DNA of 64,000 bases from Symsagittifera roscoffensis. Taxonomy: Eukaryota > Xenacoelomorpha > Acoela > Convolutidae. Positions 22,491 through 32,900 of the stretch are shown here, piece after piece; position 1 is the stretch's first letter; each line of letters opens with the position of its first letter. The DNA lies in the NCBI RefSeq assembly GCF_963678635.1, contig NC_087066.1:62176054-62240053 (forward strand). The letters run 5' to 3'. The translations under genes were made by a program, and so were the position numbers. The notes below the pieces were generated by a model that had not been told where the DNA came from, searched no databases, and saw only the letters and a program-made list of their open reading frames with translations.

Positions 22491-25400
22491 CTTTGCGAGG
22501 CACCGGTCCTCGGCATGCCAACGGAGAAGGGAATGTTCGTGCTGGACACGGATGCATCAGTGGTTGCGATATCAGGCATACTTCACCAAGAGCAGGAGTG
22601 GAACGGGAGAACGGTTCTTCGTCCGATAGCTTATGGAAGTAAAGTCCTGAGTGACACTGAGATGAAGTACGGCGCACCAAAAGCGGAGATGTTTGCTGTG
22701 ATCACGTTCGTGGAAAAATACAGGGCCTACCTGGGGAGTGCTCCATTCAAGTTACGTGTGGACAATCGTGCCCTTGCCTGGCTGAAAACCTATTCGATGG
22801 ATCAAAGCTACATTGGTCGTTGGATCGTGCGCTTGGATGGATACCACATGATCATAGAGCACCGTACCCGTGACAAGCACCAGAACGCAGATAGCCTCAG
22901 TAAAAAGACAGAATTTTATGAGCGCCTCGAGGAGAAGCAGGCTAACCAATCAGAGATCAAAGAGGGGTTTTCCTTTCTGGACAAAGAAACCTACGATAAG
23001 CTGCCACTTACTAGGTGGTTAGACAAATCAGGACATCCTATACCTGGACACCCTAACCTTCCAGTGGAGACGGCCGCGGAGATAAAGCTTTTAGCCAGAG
23101 GCGAACCCGTTCCGTTGGACCTGCTAGTCCGATCCAACTTGGTACAGCAAGAACTGACCAGGCTGGGTATAAACAGCATCGCTTTATTGAATAAGACGGT
23201 GAACGTGGCGCCGGACGTCATGGGAAAACTCCGTGACTTGTTGGATAGGGAAGTGAATAGGCATGATCGTGAATGGATGGAGACCATGCAGAGGTTGACT
23301 GTCACCGAGAGAACAGAGAAGAGGCCAGTGTCCATTCGCAGCCGAGGCGTTGAACGGGATTGCAGGTCGATCGTCAACCAGCTGGTGACCTCGATGCCGA
23401 AAGAAGTATTGTTGAGAACTTCGTTCACTGAATATGGAACATCGAATCAAAACCAAGCTACTGAGGAAGTCAGGATCAGGTCGAAATCTAGCTTCACGAG
23501 GAGAGTGCACTTCACGGATGCAAAGGAAGAATACGAGCCAAGCCCAGACTGTTCGTCCATGGACGAGACAATGTCCGGGGAGTCTGACACCTTCGAGCCA
23601 GTCAAGGACGTCTCCTCTGATGAGTCAGACACCTTTGAGCCCGTGCAGGACGACTTGCCCGGGGAGAGGTTGACTAGACCACCTAGGGGCAGAATTTTGT
23701 CCGGGGAGTCGGGTTCAAAGCGACCGATGGACAGAGTTTTGTCCGGGGAGTCAAGAAACATCTCAGACAACTTGGAATATGATGTTGAGGAATCAGTCGT
23801 TTCAAGTGGTGACTCGAGACCCCAGTCCTGGGACAACACGTCTGAAACAACTTCCAATTCCGATGTGTCAGAGATCGCAATCCACTCCTTATTGGTAGAC
23901 TGGAAGCAGCGTGGGCTGGACCGAGAAACACATCAGGATCCAGACAGGGACAGATACACCTCAGATGAAGAGGGCACTGTGGTAGATAATGCCGCAGACG
24001 AACTCGAGCTGATAGCAGTTTCAAAACGCCCAACCAGATTGCTGCCACATGGTACGGTCGTCCGTACCAATCTGGAACCATCTGTGCAAGAAGCGACTCC
24101 TTTGAAAAAGATATGGTGTGTCAAGTTGATGGACGATGCTCATGCTCCGGAGATAATGAGTGGGCAGATGAACGTGGTGAAGACGTATTTGAAAGCCAGG
24201 TACAGGCTGTCGGATCTCCTAAGGGCTCAACGAAATGATAGAATGACGAGCAGTCTGAAGAGATGGATTGAGAATGGAGCACCTGACAAGGGAGACTTGG
24301 AAGAAGACAGCTATAAAATCCTGAAGCAATTCTACCTGAAGCGAAACGACTTGTTGTACCTGAATAAGGACGGGATCGTTGCCTGCAAGCGAAAAGAGGA
24401 GGACAAGGTCCTTTATAAATACAATTCAATAGTGTTACCACAGTTGTACCAGACCGAATTGCTCTTTCGCTCACATGATCACATGGGACATCAAGGCGTG
24501 GACAAGGTGTATAACAGGATACAAAAACGATTCGAATGGCCGGGATTGAAGAAGGCTTGTGAGAAATGGATAGCCGCATGCCTGTCTTGTCAACAGGCAA
24601 AGGATCCCAGGAAACTAAGGTTCCCCCTACAGTCAATAGAATCGTCAGGTTTCAACGAAGTGGTGCAAATTGATCATCAGAAAATCTGCATGACAGCAAC
24701 GGGCTATAATCAGGTGCTGGTAATGATCGACCATTTTACAAAGTATGCGGAGGCAGCACCCTGCATGACAGCATCGGCAGAAGAAACATGCGATCATTTG
24801 ATAAATGTGTGGATAGCAAGGCATGGCTGCCCCATCACGTTCCAATCGGACAATGGCAAAGCATTCGTAGGTGATCTCACAAAAGAGTTAATGAAAAGGT
24901 CGCAGGTAGCGCAGGCCCACTCGACCACTTATCACCCGCAAACGAATGGCCTAGTCGAGAGGCAGAATCGCACTCTGGTATCCATGTTGAGAGTCTACTG
25001 CTCACGCTATATGGATGACTGGGACAAGCACTTGCCGCAAGTGATGGGTGCTTACAACAGCACGGAGCATTCCACCACGGGAATAAGTCCGCATATGATG
25101 CTGACGGGTCATGAAAAAGCACTCCCGTTAACGTTCTTCTACCCTGAATATGAAGGGAAGAGGACAGCACCGCAAACGTACGTGCGGGACGTTATTAGAA
25201 GACAACAGGACCTCAATGACTTATGCAGGAGGAATACGCAACAGGCGCAGATTAGACAAAAAAGGAGGTTTGATAAAAGGACAGCCGATGCAAAAGCCTA
25301 CTCAGTTGGCGACTACGTCTGGGTGTTCCAGGAAGTGGTTCCACCAAAAGGAACCAAGAAACTATTAAAGAAATGGCGTGGTCCATTTCAGATAACAGAG

Positions 25401-25814
25401 GTGCATCAAGGAGGTCGTTTTTATCGGCTGAGCACTGGAAGAGCGGCTCATTACGAGAATATCAAACCGCACAATGCCTCGTCAGAGGATTGGTGCATCC
25501 CAGCGGACATGCAAGAGGGAGACTATTTAATTGTGGATCCTGCTTGTGAAGTGAATGAGAGGGGTACTCGCGACAAGAACGACGGGAACGAGGTGGTGGA
25601 CGATTGCGATCTACCACTGGATCTCGAATTGACTGAGCGAGTAGAGGTGGACGATGAAACTCTACCCTATGCCGAAGAAGACTGGGATTGCCCGGAACAA
25701 ACCGAAGTCGACAAAGGAATACGGCCTGACTTTCCGCTCACTATGGAGACACGCCAAAGTAAGAGGGGAAAAAACAGAAGAAATACAATCCGTATGGCGG
25801 GGACTTCGTTGTAG
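22491..25814 (+). CDS. Element 2 RNase H and integrase segment
   Basis: In phase with the preceding segment, it opens with RNase H (FVLDTDASVVAISGILHQEQ, EMFAVITFVEKYRAYLG and the DNRALAWLKT block). A long linker (about 23000-24080) follows and includes several SGES/SGESD peptides encoded by GTCCGGGGAGT. Integrase has an HHCC domain (HDHMGHQG and CLSCQQ), a DDE core (QIDHQ at about 24667, QSDNG at about 24845, LVERQ at about 24951) and a GPF motif (KKWRGPFQITEV). The zero frame stops at 25812-25814 shortly after an A AAA AAC heptamer at 25769-25775, while homology to element 1 carries on in the -1 frame. Confidence 0.93.
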   Translation, partial: LCEAPVLGMPTEKGMFVLDTDASVVAISGILHQEQEWNGRTVLRPIAYGSKVLSDTEMKYGAPKAEMFAVITFVEKYRAYLGSAPFKLRVDNRALAWLKTYSMDQSYIGRWIVRLDGYHMIIEHRTRDKHQNADSLSKKTEFYERLEEKQANQSEIKEGFSFLDKETYDKLPLTRWLDKSGHPIPGHPNLPVETAAEIKLLARGEPVPLDLLVRSNLVQQELTRLGINSIALLNKTVNVAPDVMGKLRDLLDREVNRHDREWMETMQRLTVTERTEKRPVSIRSRGVERDCRSIVNQLVTSMPKEVLLRTSFTEYGTSNQNQATEEVRIRSKSSFTRRVHFTDAKEEYEPSPDCSSMDETMSGESDTFEPVKDVSSDESDTFEPVQDDLPGERLTRPPRGRILSGESGSKRPMDRVLSGESRNISDNLEYDVEESVVSSGDSRPQSWDNTSETTSNSDVSEIAIHSLLVDWKQRGLDRETHQDPDRDRYTSDEEGTVVDNAADELELIAVSKRPTRLLPHGTVVRTNLEPSVQEATPLKKIWCVKLMDDAHAPEIMSGQMNVVKTYLKARYRLSDLLRAQRNDRMTSSLKRWIENGAPDKGDLEEDSYKILKQFYLKRNDLLYLNKDGIVACKRKEEDKVLYKYNSIVLPQLYQTELLFRSHDHMGHQGVDKVYNRIQKRFEWPGLKKACEKWIAACLSCQQAKDPRKLRFPLQSIESSGFNEVVQIDHQKICMTATGYNQVLVMIDHFTKYAEAAPCMTASAEETCDHLINVWIARHGCPITFQSDNGKAFVGDLTKELMKRSQVAQAHSTTYHPQTNGLVERQNRTLVSMLRVYCSRYMDDWDKHLPQVMGAYNSTEHSTTGISPHMMLTGHEKALPLTFFYPEYEGKRTAPQTYVRDVIRRQQDLNDLCRRNTQQAQIRQKRRFDKRTADAKAYSVGDYVWVFQEVVPPKGTKKLLKKWRGPFQITEVHQGGRFYRLSTGRAAHYENIKPHNASSEDWCIPADMQEGDYLIVDPACEVNERGTRDKNDGNEVVDDCDLPLDLELTERVEVDDETLPYAEEDWDCPEQTEVDKGIRPDFPLTMETRQSKRGKNRRNTIRMAGTSL
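23571..23752 (+). repeat. Cluster of purine-rich GTCCGGGGAGT motifs in the pol linker
   Basis: Copies are at 23573-23583, 23656-23666 (variant GCCCGGGGAGA), 23699-23709 and 23741-23751. They encode SGES-type peptides. Element 1 has two at the same place in pol (about 2983-2997 and 3031-3046, minus). The core matches the tract before the 3' LTR (36524-36536). Confidence 0.75.
25769..25775 (+). promoter_or_regulatory. A AAA AAC slippery heptamer at the pol/macro junction
   Basis: In the zero frame the codons are GGA AAA AAC, so this is a canonical X XXY YYZ site. Moving back one base after AAC continues directly into the frame homologous to element 1 (KKYNPYGGDF against MRYNRYGDDF). It could be a programmed -1 frameshift or a one-base slip in an A run. 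Element 1 has no such site and is in one frame here. Confidence 0.5.
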
Positions 25815-26779
25815 ACCGGATAGTAGTGAGTGATGTCATAGACTCGCTGGTGGGGCTGGACGAAGTAGCGATGCCAGAAGAAATCGACCTTGTGAACGAT
25901 ATGGATCAAGATTGGATCGACGATCGATCAGAACCGGAAGTGGAGTTCGAACCAGAAGCGGAACAGACTCATGAGCAAGAACTAACAAACTTGCGCGTGC
26001 TCGAATGGCTCCACGATCTGCCGACAGATCCAAAAGAGACGATCCTGACGATTCAGGACGTCGACAGAGACGGCGTCAAATACATCAGTCATGACAATAC
26101 CGAGTCCAACTGGGTCGCCCCAGATGGTCCTCTACGTGTTACACAATCCAACCTCGGTCTCCTAGACTTTGGGCGATCGACGGGGACGTCGATGGATATT
26201 TTTGTCCGGGGAGTGGGGGTAGGACTCACCCACACCGAAAATCTCATAATAAAAAAATTGAAATCGGCAAGGGAAACCGGAGAACTAGAGACAGAGGGCG
26301 AGAATGCTAAGAAACCACCTTTTGGACGAATCTTTGAATCGTATTTTGATCTCCCGAACCACTATTCGAACAATATCGTTATAACGGACAGCGATTTCAT
26401 ACTCACGGAACGCACGTGCGCCATAGCGATAACTGCGGACGTAAGCTTCAAAACAGCACTAGCGGCCGACTTTAAAAGAGAGTACAAGAATATCGAGTTT
26501 TTGTGGAAACAGAGGCCGGGTGTAGGAGGAATGATAGCGTTGCCCCCTGTTGCATCACAGATACCAGGGAAATATTTGTGTTTTTTGGTTACGAAAGCTA
26601 CTGATAGGCAACACGTGAATCCGGAGAGCTTGGTATTGGCCTTGACTCGACTTAGGGATTTCCTGGTTGAGAGAGGTGTGACCTCTCTCTCGTTGCCAGT
26701 ATACGATCCTAATAGGGGAAAGCTGCATCCGAGAGAGTTGTACGCTCTTGTGCATGTGATATTTTCAGAGATTGATTGA
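25775..26779 (+). CDS. Element 2 macro-domain (OARD1/TARG1-like) segment, -1 frame to pol
   Basis: The frame is continuous from the heptamer to a TGA at 26777-26779. The first internal ATG is a few dozen bases in, so a separate start is possible. An acidic region of about 130 residues precedes the conserved IFVRGVGVGLTHTENL. The last 130 residues or so match a macro domain: IAITADVSFK, FKREYKNIEFL, GVGGMIALPP, GKYLCFLVTK, LVLALTRLRDFL and SLPVYDPNRGKLHPREL. In the OARD1 family a Lys and an Asp do the ADP-ribosyl hydrolysis. A Lys (LVTK) and an Asp (VYDPN) sit at the expected places, though I judge this from memory of the family. In element 1 the same domain is fused in frame to integrase. Confidence 0.8.
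   Translation, partial: QKKYNPYGGDFVVDRIVVSDVIDSLVGLDEVAMPEEIDLVNDMDQDWIDDRSEPEVEFEPEAEQTHEQELTNLRVLEWLHDLPTDPKETILTIQDVDRDGVKYISHDNTESNWVAPDGPLRVTQSNLGLLDFGRSTGTSMDIFVRGVGVGLTHTENLIIKKLKSARETGELETEGENAKKPPFGRIFESYFDLPNHYSNNIVITDSDFILTERTCAIAITADVSFKTALAADFKREYKNIEFLWKQRPGVGGMIALPPVASQIPGKYLCFLVTKATDRQHVNPESLVLALTRLRDFLVERGVTSLSLPVYDPNRGKLHPRELYALVHVIFSEID
26203..26224 (+). promoter_or_regulatory. Central purine-rich tract of element 2
   Basis: TTGTCCGGGGAGTGGGGGTA lies within the macro frame. The roughly 29 bases around it (about 26198-26224) are identical in element 1 (minus, about 631-659), including synonymous positions, while neighbours differ. It resembles the tract that abuts the 3' LTR, so a central polypurine tract is plausible. 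Confidence 0.5.
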
Positions 26780-26811
26780 TGTTGCATCCAAAAATGATGG
26801 TTCTAAGTCGC

Positions 26812-26825
26812 GACCTGTTTTTTAG
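26812..26825 (+). promoter_or_regulatory. Candidate splice acceptor before the 3' ORF
   Basis: CGACCTGTTTTTTAG is a strong pyrimidine-tract acceptor. It lies 33 bases after the macro stop and 95 bases before the ATG at 26920. Env-like ORFs in this position are commonly made from spliced RNA. The donor is not identified; CTTGTAAGAG near 16370 in the leader is one possibility. Confidence 0.4.
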
Positions 26826-26919
26826 ATCTTGATTGATCGAAAATTGTTTACTGAACACTGAATCAGAGGAGACAGAAAGAAGTTACACGACACGACAAGA
26901 AGAATCAACACGAAAAGAA

Positions 26920-29900
26920 ATGGGTGACACGAACGAACTCATGGAATTCCTCTCAGCGAGTCTAGGAGCGACTCTAGACGAGATCTATCAGCGGCTGATC
27001 GATTGTGATTTTACACGAGAAGACCCGGGGTTGGCGATGTTTGTGGTCGCACTCCTCAATGCACTGGGAAGAGAGGGTCGAGGGAATCGCCCTACAGAAG
27101 TCGTGTTGATGTTGGCCTTCGGTGAGTCCGGGACCGCCGAGAGAGGCCGAAACCGATTGATGAGATGGAGGCGCGGAGAGATGTCTGGCCACGACCTGGC
27201 TCGTGAGCCAGGACTAGGTGAGCAAAGGGACCACCGGCTAGGTGAGATGCCCTTGCCCGTCCAACCTGCGCAGCCACTCATTGGAGCGAAGAGACAACGT
27301 GATGGGCCAGGCCCGTCACACTCTGTCGACTCTCCAACAGCTGCTCCTCCCCTAAAGAGAGTGAGAGTGAGCGAGATAGAGATCCAGACGTCGGAGACGA
27401 TTGAGACACTGGAGAAGAAGGAGAGAGATCAGAGTGAGCTGTGTGCCAAACTTCAGGAGTACAGGGCCATAGCTCGGGAGAGAGACGAATGGAAAAAGAA
27501 ATTTGAAGATCTGCAGGTGGCCTACAAGGAGGATGAGATAAAGCACCTGAAGGAGCTGTATATGGCGAAGGTGAGCCAAGTGTCACCGGAAATCCTGGCG
27601 AGCATGAGGTCCTCGGAGGGATCTAAGGACACACGCCCCAGGACAACCGCGCAGGAGCTGTGCGCATCGAGAGGACCTGAGGTTCTGGATTTGCGTGCAT
27701 CAAAGGGGCCCGAGGCTCCTCAGCAGACACGACCGTCTGCTTCGAGTCAGAGGTTTACGATACCAGACCCTTCTGACACCTATCTAGCTCCTCAATTTCA
27801 GGAATCGTTTAACCAAGTGGCCAGAGCCGCGATGGATGAGATCAACAGAGGCACTGAGCGGACACTGGCTAGGATCGTTCCTTCCCAGCGTCGTGATCAT
27901 TCATCAAATGGCTCGGAGCGAGCAACCCGCTCGATAGCGTGTTCTGCGCCTGGTGGAGTCTTTGAGAAGTCTCGCGTGGTAGACATCAGGAAGAATCTGA
28001 TGGCACGTCATCAGTTCACGCAAGTGCCAGCCGAGCATCCTCGAGCCTGCCTGAATGGCATGAGCTGGAACCCCGCCACGAACGACCAAGTAATTCCCCC
28101 AGGGAGTCGCCATTTGATCATTGGAGACAGTTTGGTGAGAGATCTGAATGAGATCTTCGTCTATGGTCATACTACCATTCTGTCCTTTGGAGGAGCCTCA
28201 GTGGCTCAGGTCATCAAAATGATGGAGTTCCAGAGCGAGGATCATTTGGATACATTAATAATAATGCTGGGGACCAATGACGTCTCGAGAGCCCCCGTGA
28301 CTCCGGAGAACAAGTGGGAACCTCTATTGGTGTGTCTCTTGAACGAATTGAAAGAAAAGTATAGACCCAAGCTCGTGATCCTGTGTACGATACCACCAAA
28401 TCCTTTGGTGGGCACTATAGCTGCACATTTCATGAATGGCAACGTAACGCGGTGGAATGAAATGACCCGCAGTCTGGTGAGAAACAATCCTGGCGAGTTG
28501 CGACTCCTGGATCTCGAAAATATGCTACGCATGACTGATCACATCGAGCTCACCAGAGATGGAGTGCACTTCAATACCCAACGAGGGAGGCATTGGATTA
28601 ACGATGTGTTTCAGACGCAACTGAGAGAAGTGGAGCAAGAGTCGAGGGCGACCGGTTCTTTGGCTCGGACCAATTTGACCGGAGGGAGTAGAATAAGGGC
28701 AACCGTGCCCGAATCCCTCGCCAACCGTCTAGGGCCCTTGGCAACGGAGACGGTTGGAGCCGCAACCGTCGCTCCGAGCTCGAACGTGAGAGACAGGCTG
28801 GGGACTGCTCCTCCTCCCAGGCCGCAATCGATTGGAAGCCGACTCGGCAGATCGGTGGAACAGAACAACAGGAATAACTCCCAGACCGCGTCTAGGAGGA
28901 ACGATTCGCCTGCCACGACAAATCCTGCTTCGACAGCAGGACCGTCTACAAGTACCGTGCCAGCGGAGGGGATCGAATCAGGCAGCAGGCTGCTTTGGAA
29001 TAGATCAGATCCTAGCCATTGGGGTCAGTATAAGACGGACATGTCGGCGAAGTTGAATATGAATACCTTGACGTGTCGGGAAGATGCGATGAGAATGACT
29101 GGCGGTGAAAGTCCCACAGTGTCGCGACTTTATCGGATACCGGGCGTGGATTGGCTGCTAGCAGAACAGGAGAAATTCAGCTCCTCGACCTCACTCCGAC
29201 ATGTAGACCTGGATGGATTACCTCATGACAATACCTTTGGACCTTTAAACACCCGGTCGCTCACCGATGTTCGAGATAGGACCCGGGAAAGGACACCACC
29301 TGTGCGCAAGGGCAAGTTCCAGACGGAGAACAAGCCCAATAACAAACATCACAAGATGTACAGACAATTCGCTAAAGCACCCGGTCAGACGCCGGGCGAG
29401 TATTCGAGGGATTACCCCCGAACTACAACAGTGGTTGGAGACGATAAGAGATACGGGAACCTGAAGGCCCCAATAGGCGATGGCCTTTTTGCAGCTTATG
29501 ACCCCTTGGACATGAAGGCTGCCAAATATCTGGTTGTGGCCGGCTCCGATTATCTCTACACGCCCCGTTCCCTATTCTGGCCCGATGTGATTTTCTTAAC
29601 GGCGCCTAAACTGGACTGGGGACAGGCGATAGGCATGATGATAAGTGTACGGAGAGTGGTTAGCATGGAGCCGCAGGTAATAGTGGTTGCAGGCTCAAAT
29701 GATCATCTACAAAGCAGAGGCTTATTGTCACGTCTGACGGATGGATCGATCCCGAGTAACGAAATTATAGGGGAGGCGATAATGACACTGCTCTCGGCGA
29801 TGGCCGAGGTAGAGGCAGCAGCAAGACAACGTTTCACCATGAATGTGGTGAAGGTGATCTTCGTATTGTCACCAGGCTACGCTGCGTTGCCTGAACCCCT

Positions 29901-32900
29901 TCAATTTGTGTATACAATGGTCACGACGATAGCAGAGGGGATATTTAACGTGATAATTCCTGCCCCAAACAGAGTGGTGGACCCGGACAATTACTATCCG
30001 TCCCGATCTGAGCTTCCCGCCGTTTGGGCTGACATTTCGAGTGCCATACAGAGGCTCAGAGATTGTAGCACAACTCGGTTGGTGCTAGATGAAGTTCTGG
30101 GGTTGGAGCTGTCCAACTTCGCAAGATTATTGAAGCTAAGACCAGGGGTAGGTGACGATCATCTATTAGTACAACAGGTGGCTGATGATCTCTGGTTCAG
30201 ACAGATGGATCAGGCAGAGAATGAGCAGGGAAGGATGATCAGAAAGAACATGACGTCAGCAGAGGAGGACCTCATGGCGATGGCTTTGCGTACGAAGCCA
30301 CACAACAATATATGGTTGTACCTGTCACCGAGGCTGTGCACCTTGGGTGAGGACGCGTTTGAGCATGCGCCGGCAATAATTAAAGAGATACATGCGTATC
30401 TGAAGAATCTACTTAATGCCCGGGAGTTGGCTGGAGGCAAGATGTTGAAGCTAATGCAAGACGTAAACACGATGTCGCTGGATAAGTTCCAAGCTGACGT
30501 GCTGGCCACAAAGGCACAATACGAACGATCAGATGCTATCTTGGGTGGAATGGGAGTGGGATGGACGCCATCTTTCCTATCGACGTGCTATCCGAGGGCA
30601 TCTAGGAACCTGATCGCGAGTTTCGTCAAAGACATCAGGAAGTTGTCGATTGGCCTGGTGCTAGCCTTATACGTGACATTTGGTCATGAAAACTTTGTGA
30701 AAGGACCGGCAAACCTCTTTACCCAAGCATTGGCCGATTTGAGATTGGATGGACTCCTGACTCTGATTGCCATGACCTATGGTCGACTGGGAGACTTGCT
30801 TGTGCTATTGCGTTACCCTGAACAACTACAGGGACCCAGTCGTGAGTTCAATGCACAGTTGGAAACTGCCTCGCTCAAGAAGATGAAAGACTGGAGGACT
30901 CTCCTACTTCAATACCTCTTGCAACAGAACAGAAGCGTCACAGGAGAGGACAAGGTGGCGACGAACGCAGGCGAATGTAAGCAGTATTGTGGCATGCCCT
31001 TACTAACAGACTTAGCTGTCATGATGCGGATTGATCCGTTGGCTCTGGTCCACGGACTGAGGGAATTCGTCACAGTGGTGTATGGACCGGTGATGTCTTT
31101 TGCGTTCCCGGATGTGCAAGTTAAAGCGTACAGGAATTCAGTGTTGTACGTCAACCTGGTCTCAGTAGTGGATTGTTCCGTGCTGAATTGGGTAGAACAG
31201 AGTGAACTGAGGAAGCTGGCTAGCGACGATAGGCTGTTCGGAAGAATAGCAGAGCCAGGCTGGGTGTTGATGGACTTCAACAACTACTTCAAATGTAGAA
31301 TGGGCCGTGAGGATCTGTCCCACATCCAGTTTAACCCAAAACTCTGGAATTTGAGACCAGTGATGAAGGACACAGGAGAGGCTGTGGGAGTACCTCAATT
31401 GCCGGGAGCCTATGCCCATGCGAAAGAGAATCAACAAACATGGCTTCCTGGGTCCAGGCCGCTGCCGGACCAATGCCATCGATATCCACCGATAAGGAGG
31501 ATGTTGTTGGGAGTCACATCTCCCATCATTGCCCCTCATATCGGAGCAGCTCGTGACGCAGAGAAGAGAATGCTGAAGTGGAGTGGAGGGATGGAGCCGC
31601 GCTTCATCAGCTGGAACGCTGCCGCTGCGCATACGTTTGACTTCTCATTCCCCGATGCCTGGAGCAGGAAAAAGATCAAGGCACTACCCTCCAGGAGACC
31701 AGAGGTCTCGGCTGAAACGTGGAACGAAGTATCTTCTTCAGCGGATGACTTATCGAGACTGAAGTGGTCAGGAGAAGCGAAAGTGGTGATGCTGGAGGTG
31801 GCAAGGGAGAGCAGAGGAGGCTCATATATAACGATAGAGGACCTGGCCCCACATGGCGAGGAGTTGGTAGAATTCCTGGTCGATGATGAATTGTTTTATC
31901 ACGCAGGAGACATGGCCGTACCGGCTCGGCCGGATTCGGGCATAGACGCGCGACAAGGACCTTCGAGACCTAGGCCGAAACCTGATGCGGACGACGATGA
32001 ATTGATGGATCAGGACGATAACGATGATGGGACCGGAAGTAAGACGGAGAAACCGGGAGAGACCGATCTAGGAGCGTTGGAAAGGGACTTGCTAGAGTAC
32101 CGGTTCAGTGAGGATGACGATGGGGAAGTCGATGGGAGTTTACTGTTAATGGCACCATCGTCCTTCATGTCTCCTACAAAGGAGGCGTCGGCCGATCTAT
32201 CTCCGATAGACCCAATAAGCCAGGCTAGAGAGTGCCGAAGCAGGGATCCGCAGAAACTGCTTTATGAATCACCAAGGAGGAGGAAAATCGAAGAGTCAAT
32301 GAAGATATCGTTCCTCAGCACATTACCAGAAGAAGAATGGGAAAGATATCAAATGGAGTTGGAAGGCAAGACAGGAGCAATCTGGAGCCGAGTAAACTTC
32401 ATGGAGAAATCTTGGGACGTGATAAGGCGATATGGGACGCAGTCCATAATGAAGGTGGGATTGAACCAACCCATCATGCGTGAGGTCCTGGAAAAAATAG
32501 TGAGCTCCATGGAGTCGGATGTTCTGACCGAGTCAGTAACAGAAGACAGTGCTGATGATCAGCATGTTGCAAAGAAATTACCTGTCAGACGAGCCAGGAA
32601 AGGGCTGAAGCGACTAAAAGGGAAGACAGGAAGTCGAGCCATGAACCCGAGAGTGGTGAAGTCAAGAGCCAACGCAGTGGTGACCTCGTTAACGAGCGCA
32701 GGTCGTTCAGGCGAGAGCGGGCAGGGAGATAGTACAACACTGACAGGGGGAGAAAAAGAGAATCTGATACCCCCTATGCTCTTGGCAGGTCTGACCGTAA
32801 CCGCCACAAGGTCGAAGAAGACGGCGCGAACCCTGGCAGACACTAAGTTAGAAATGGAAGTAATCAGTCAATGTGGATCTGGGGGACTTGAAGATTACAG

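Noticed and set aside
17340-25814. An alternative genetic code explaining the stops in gag-pol
   Set aside because: All three stop codons appear as interruptions in the elements, while the ABCA exons use no internal stops and end normally at splice sites.
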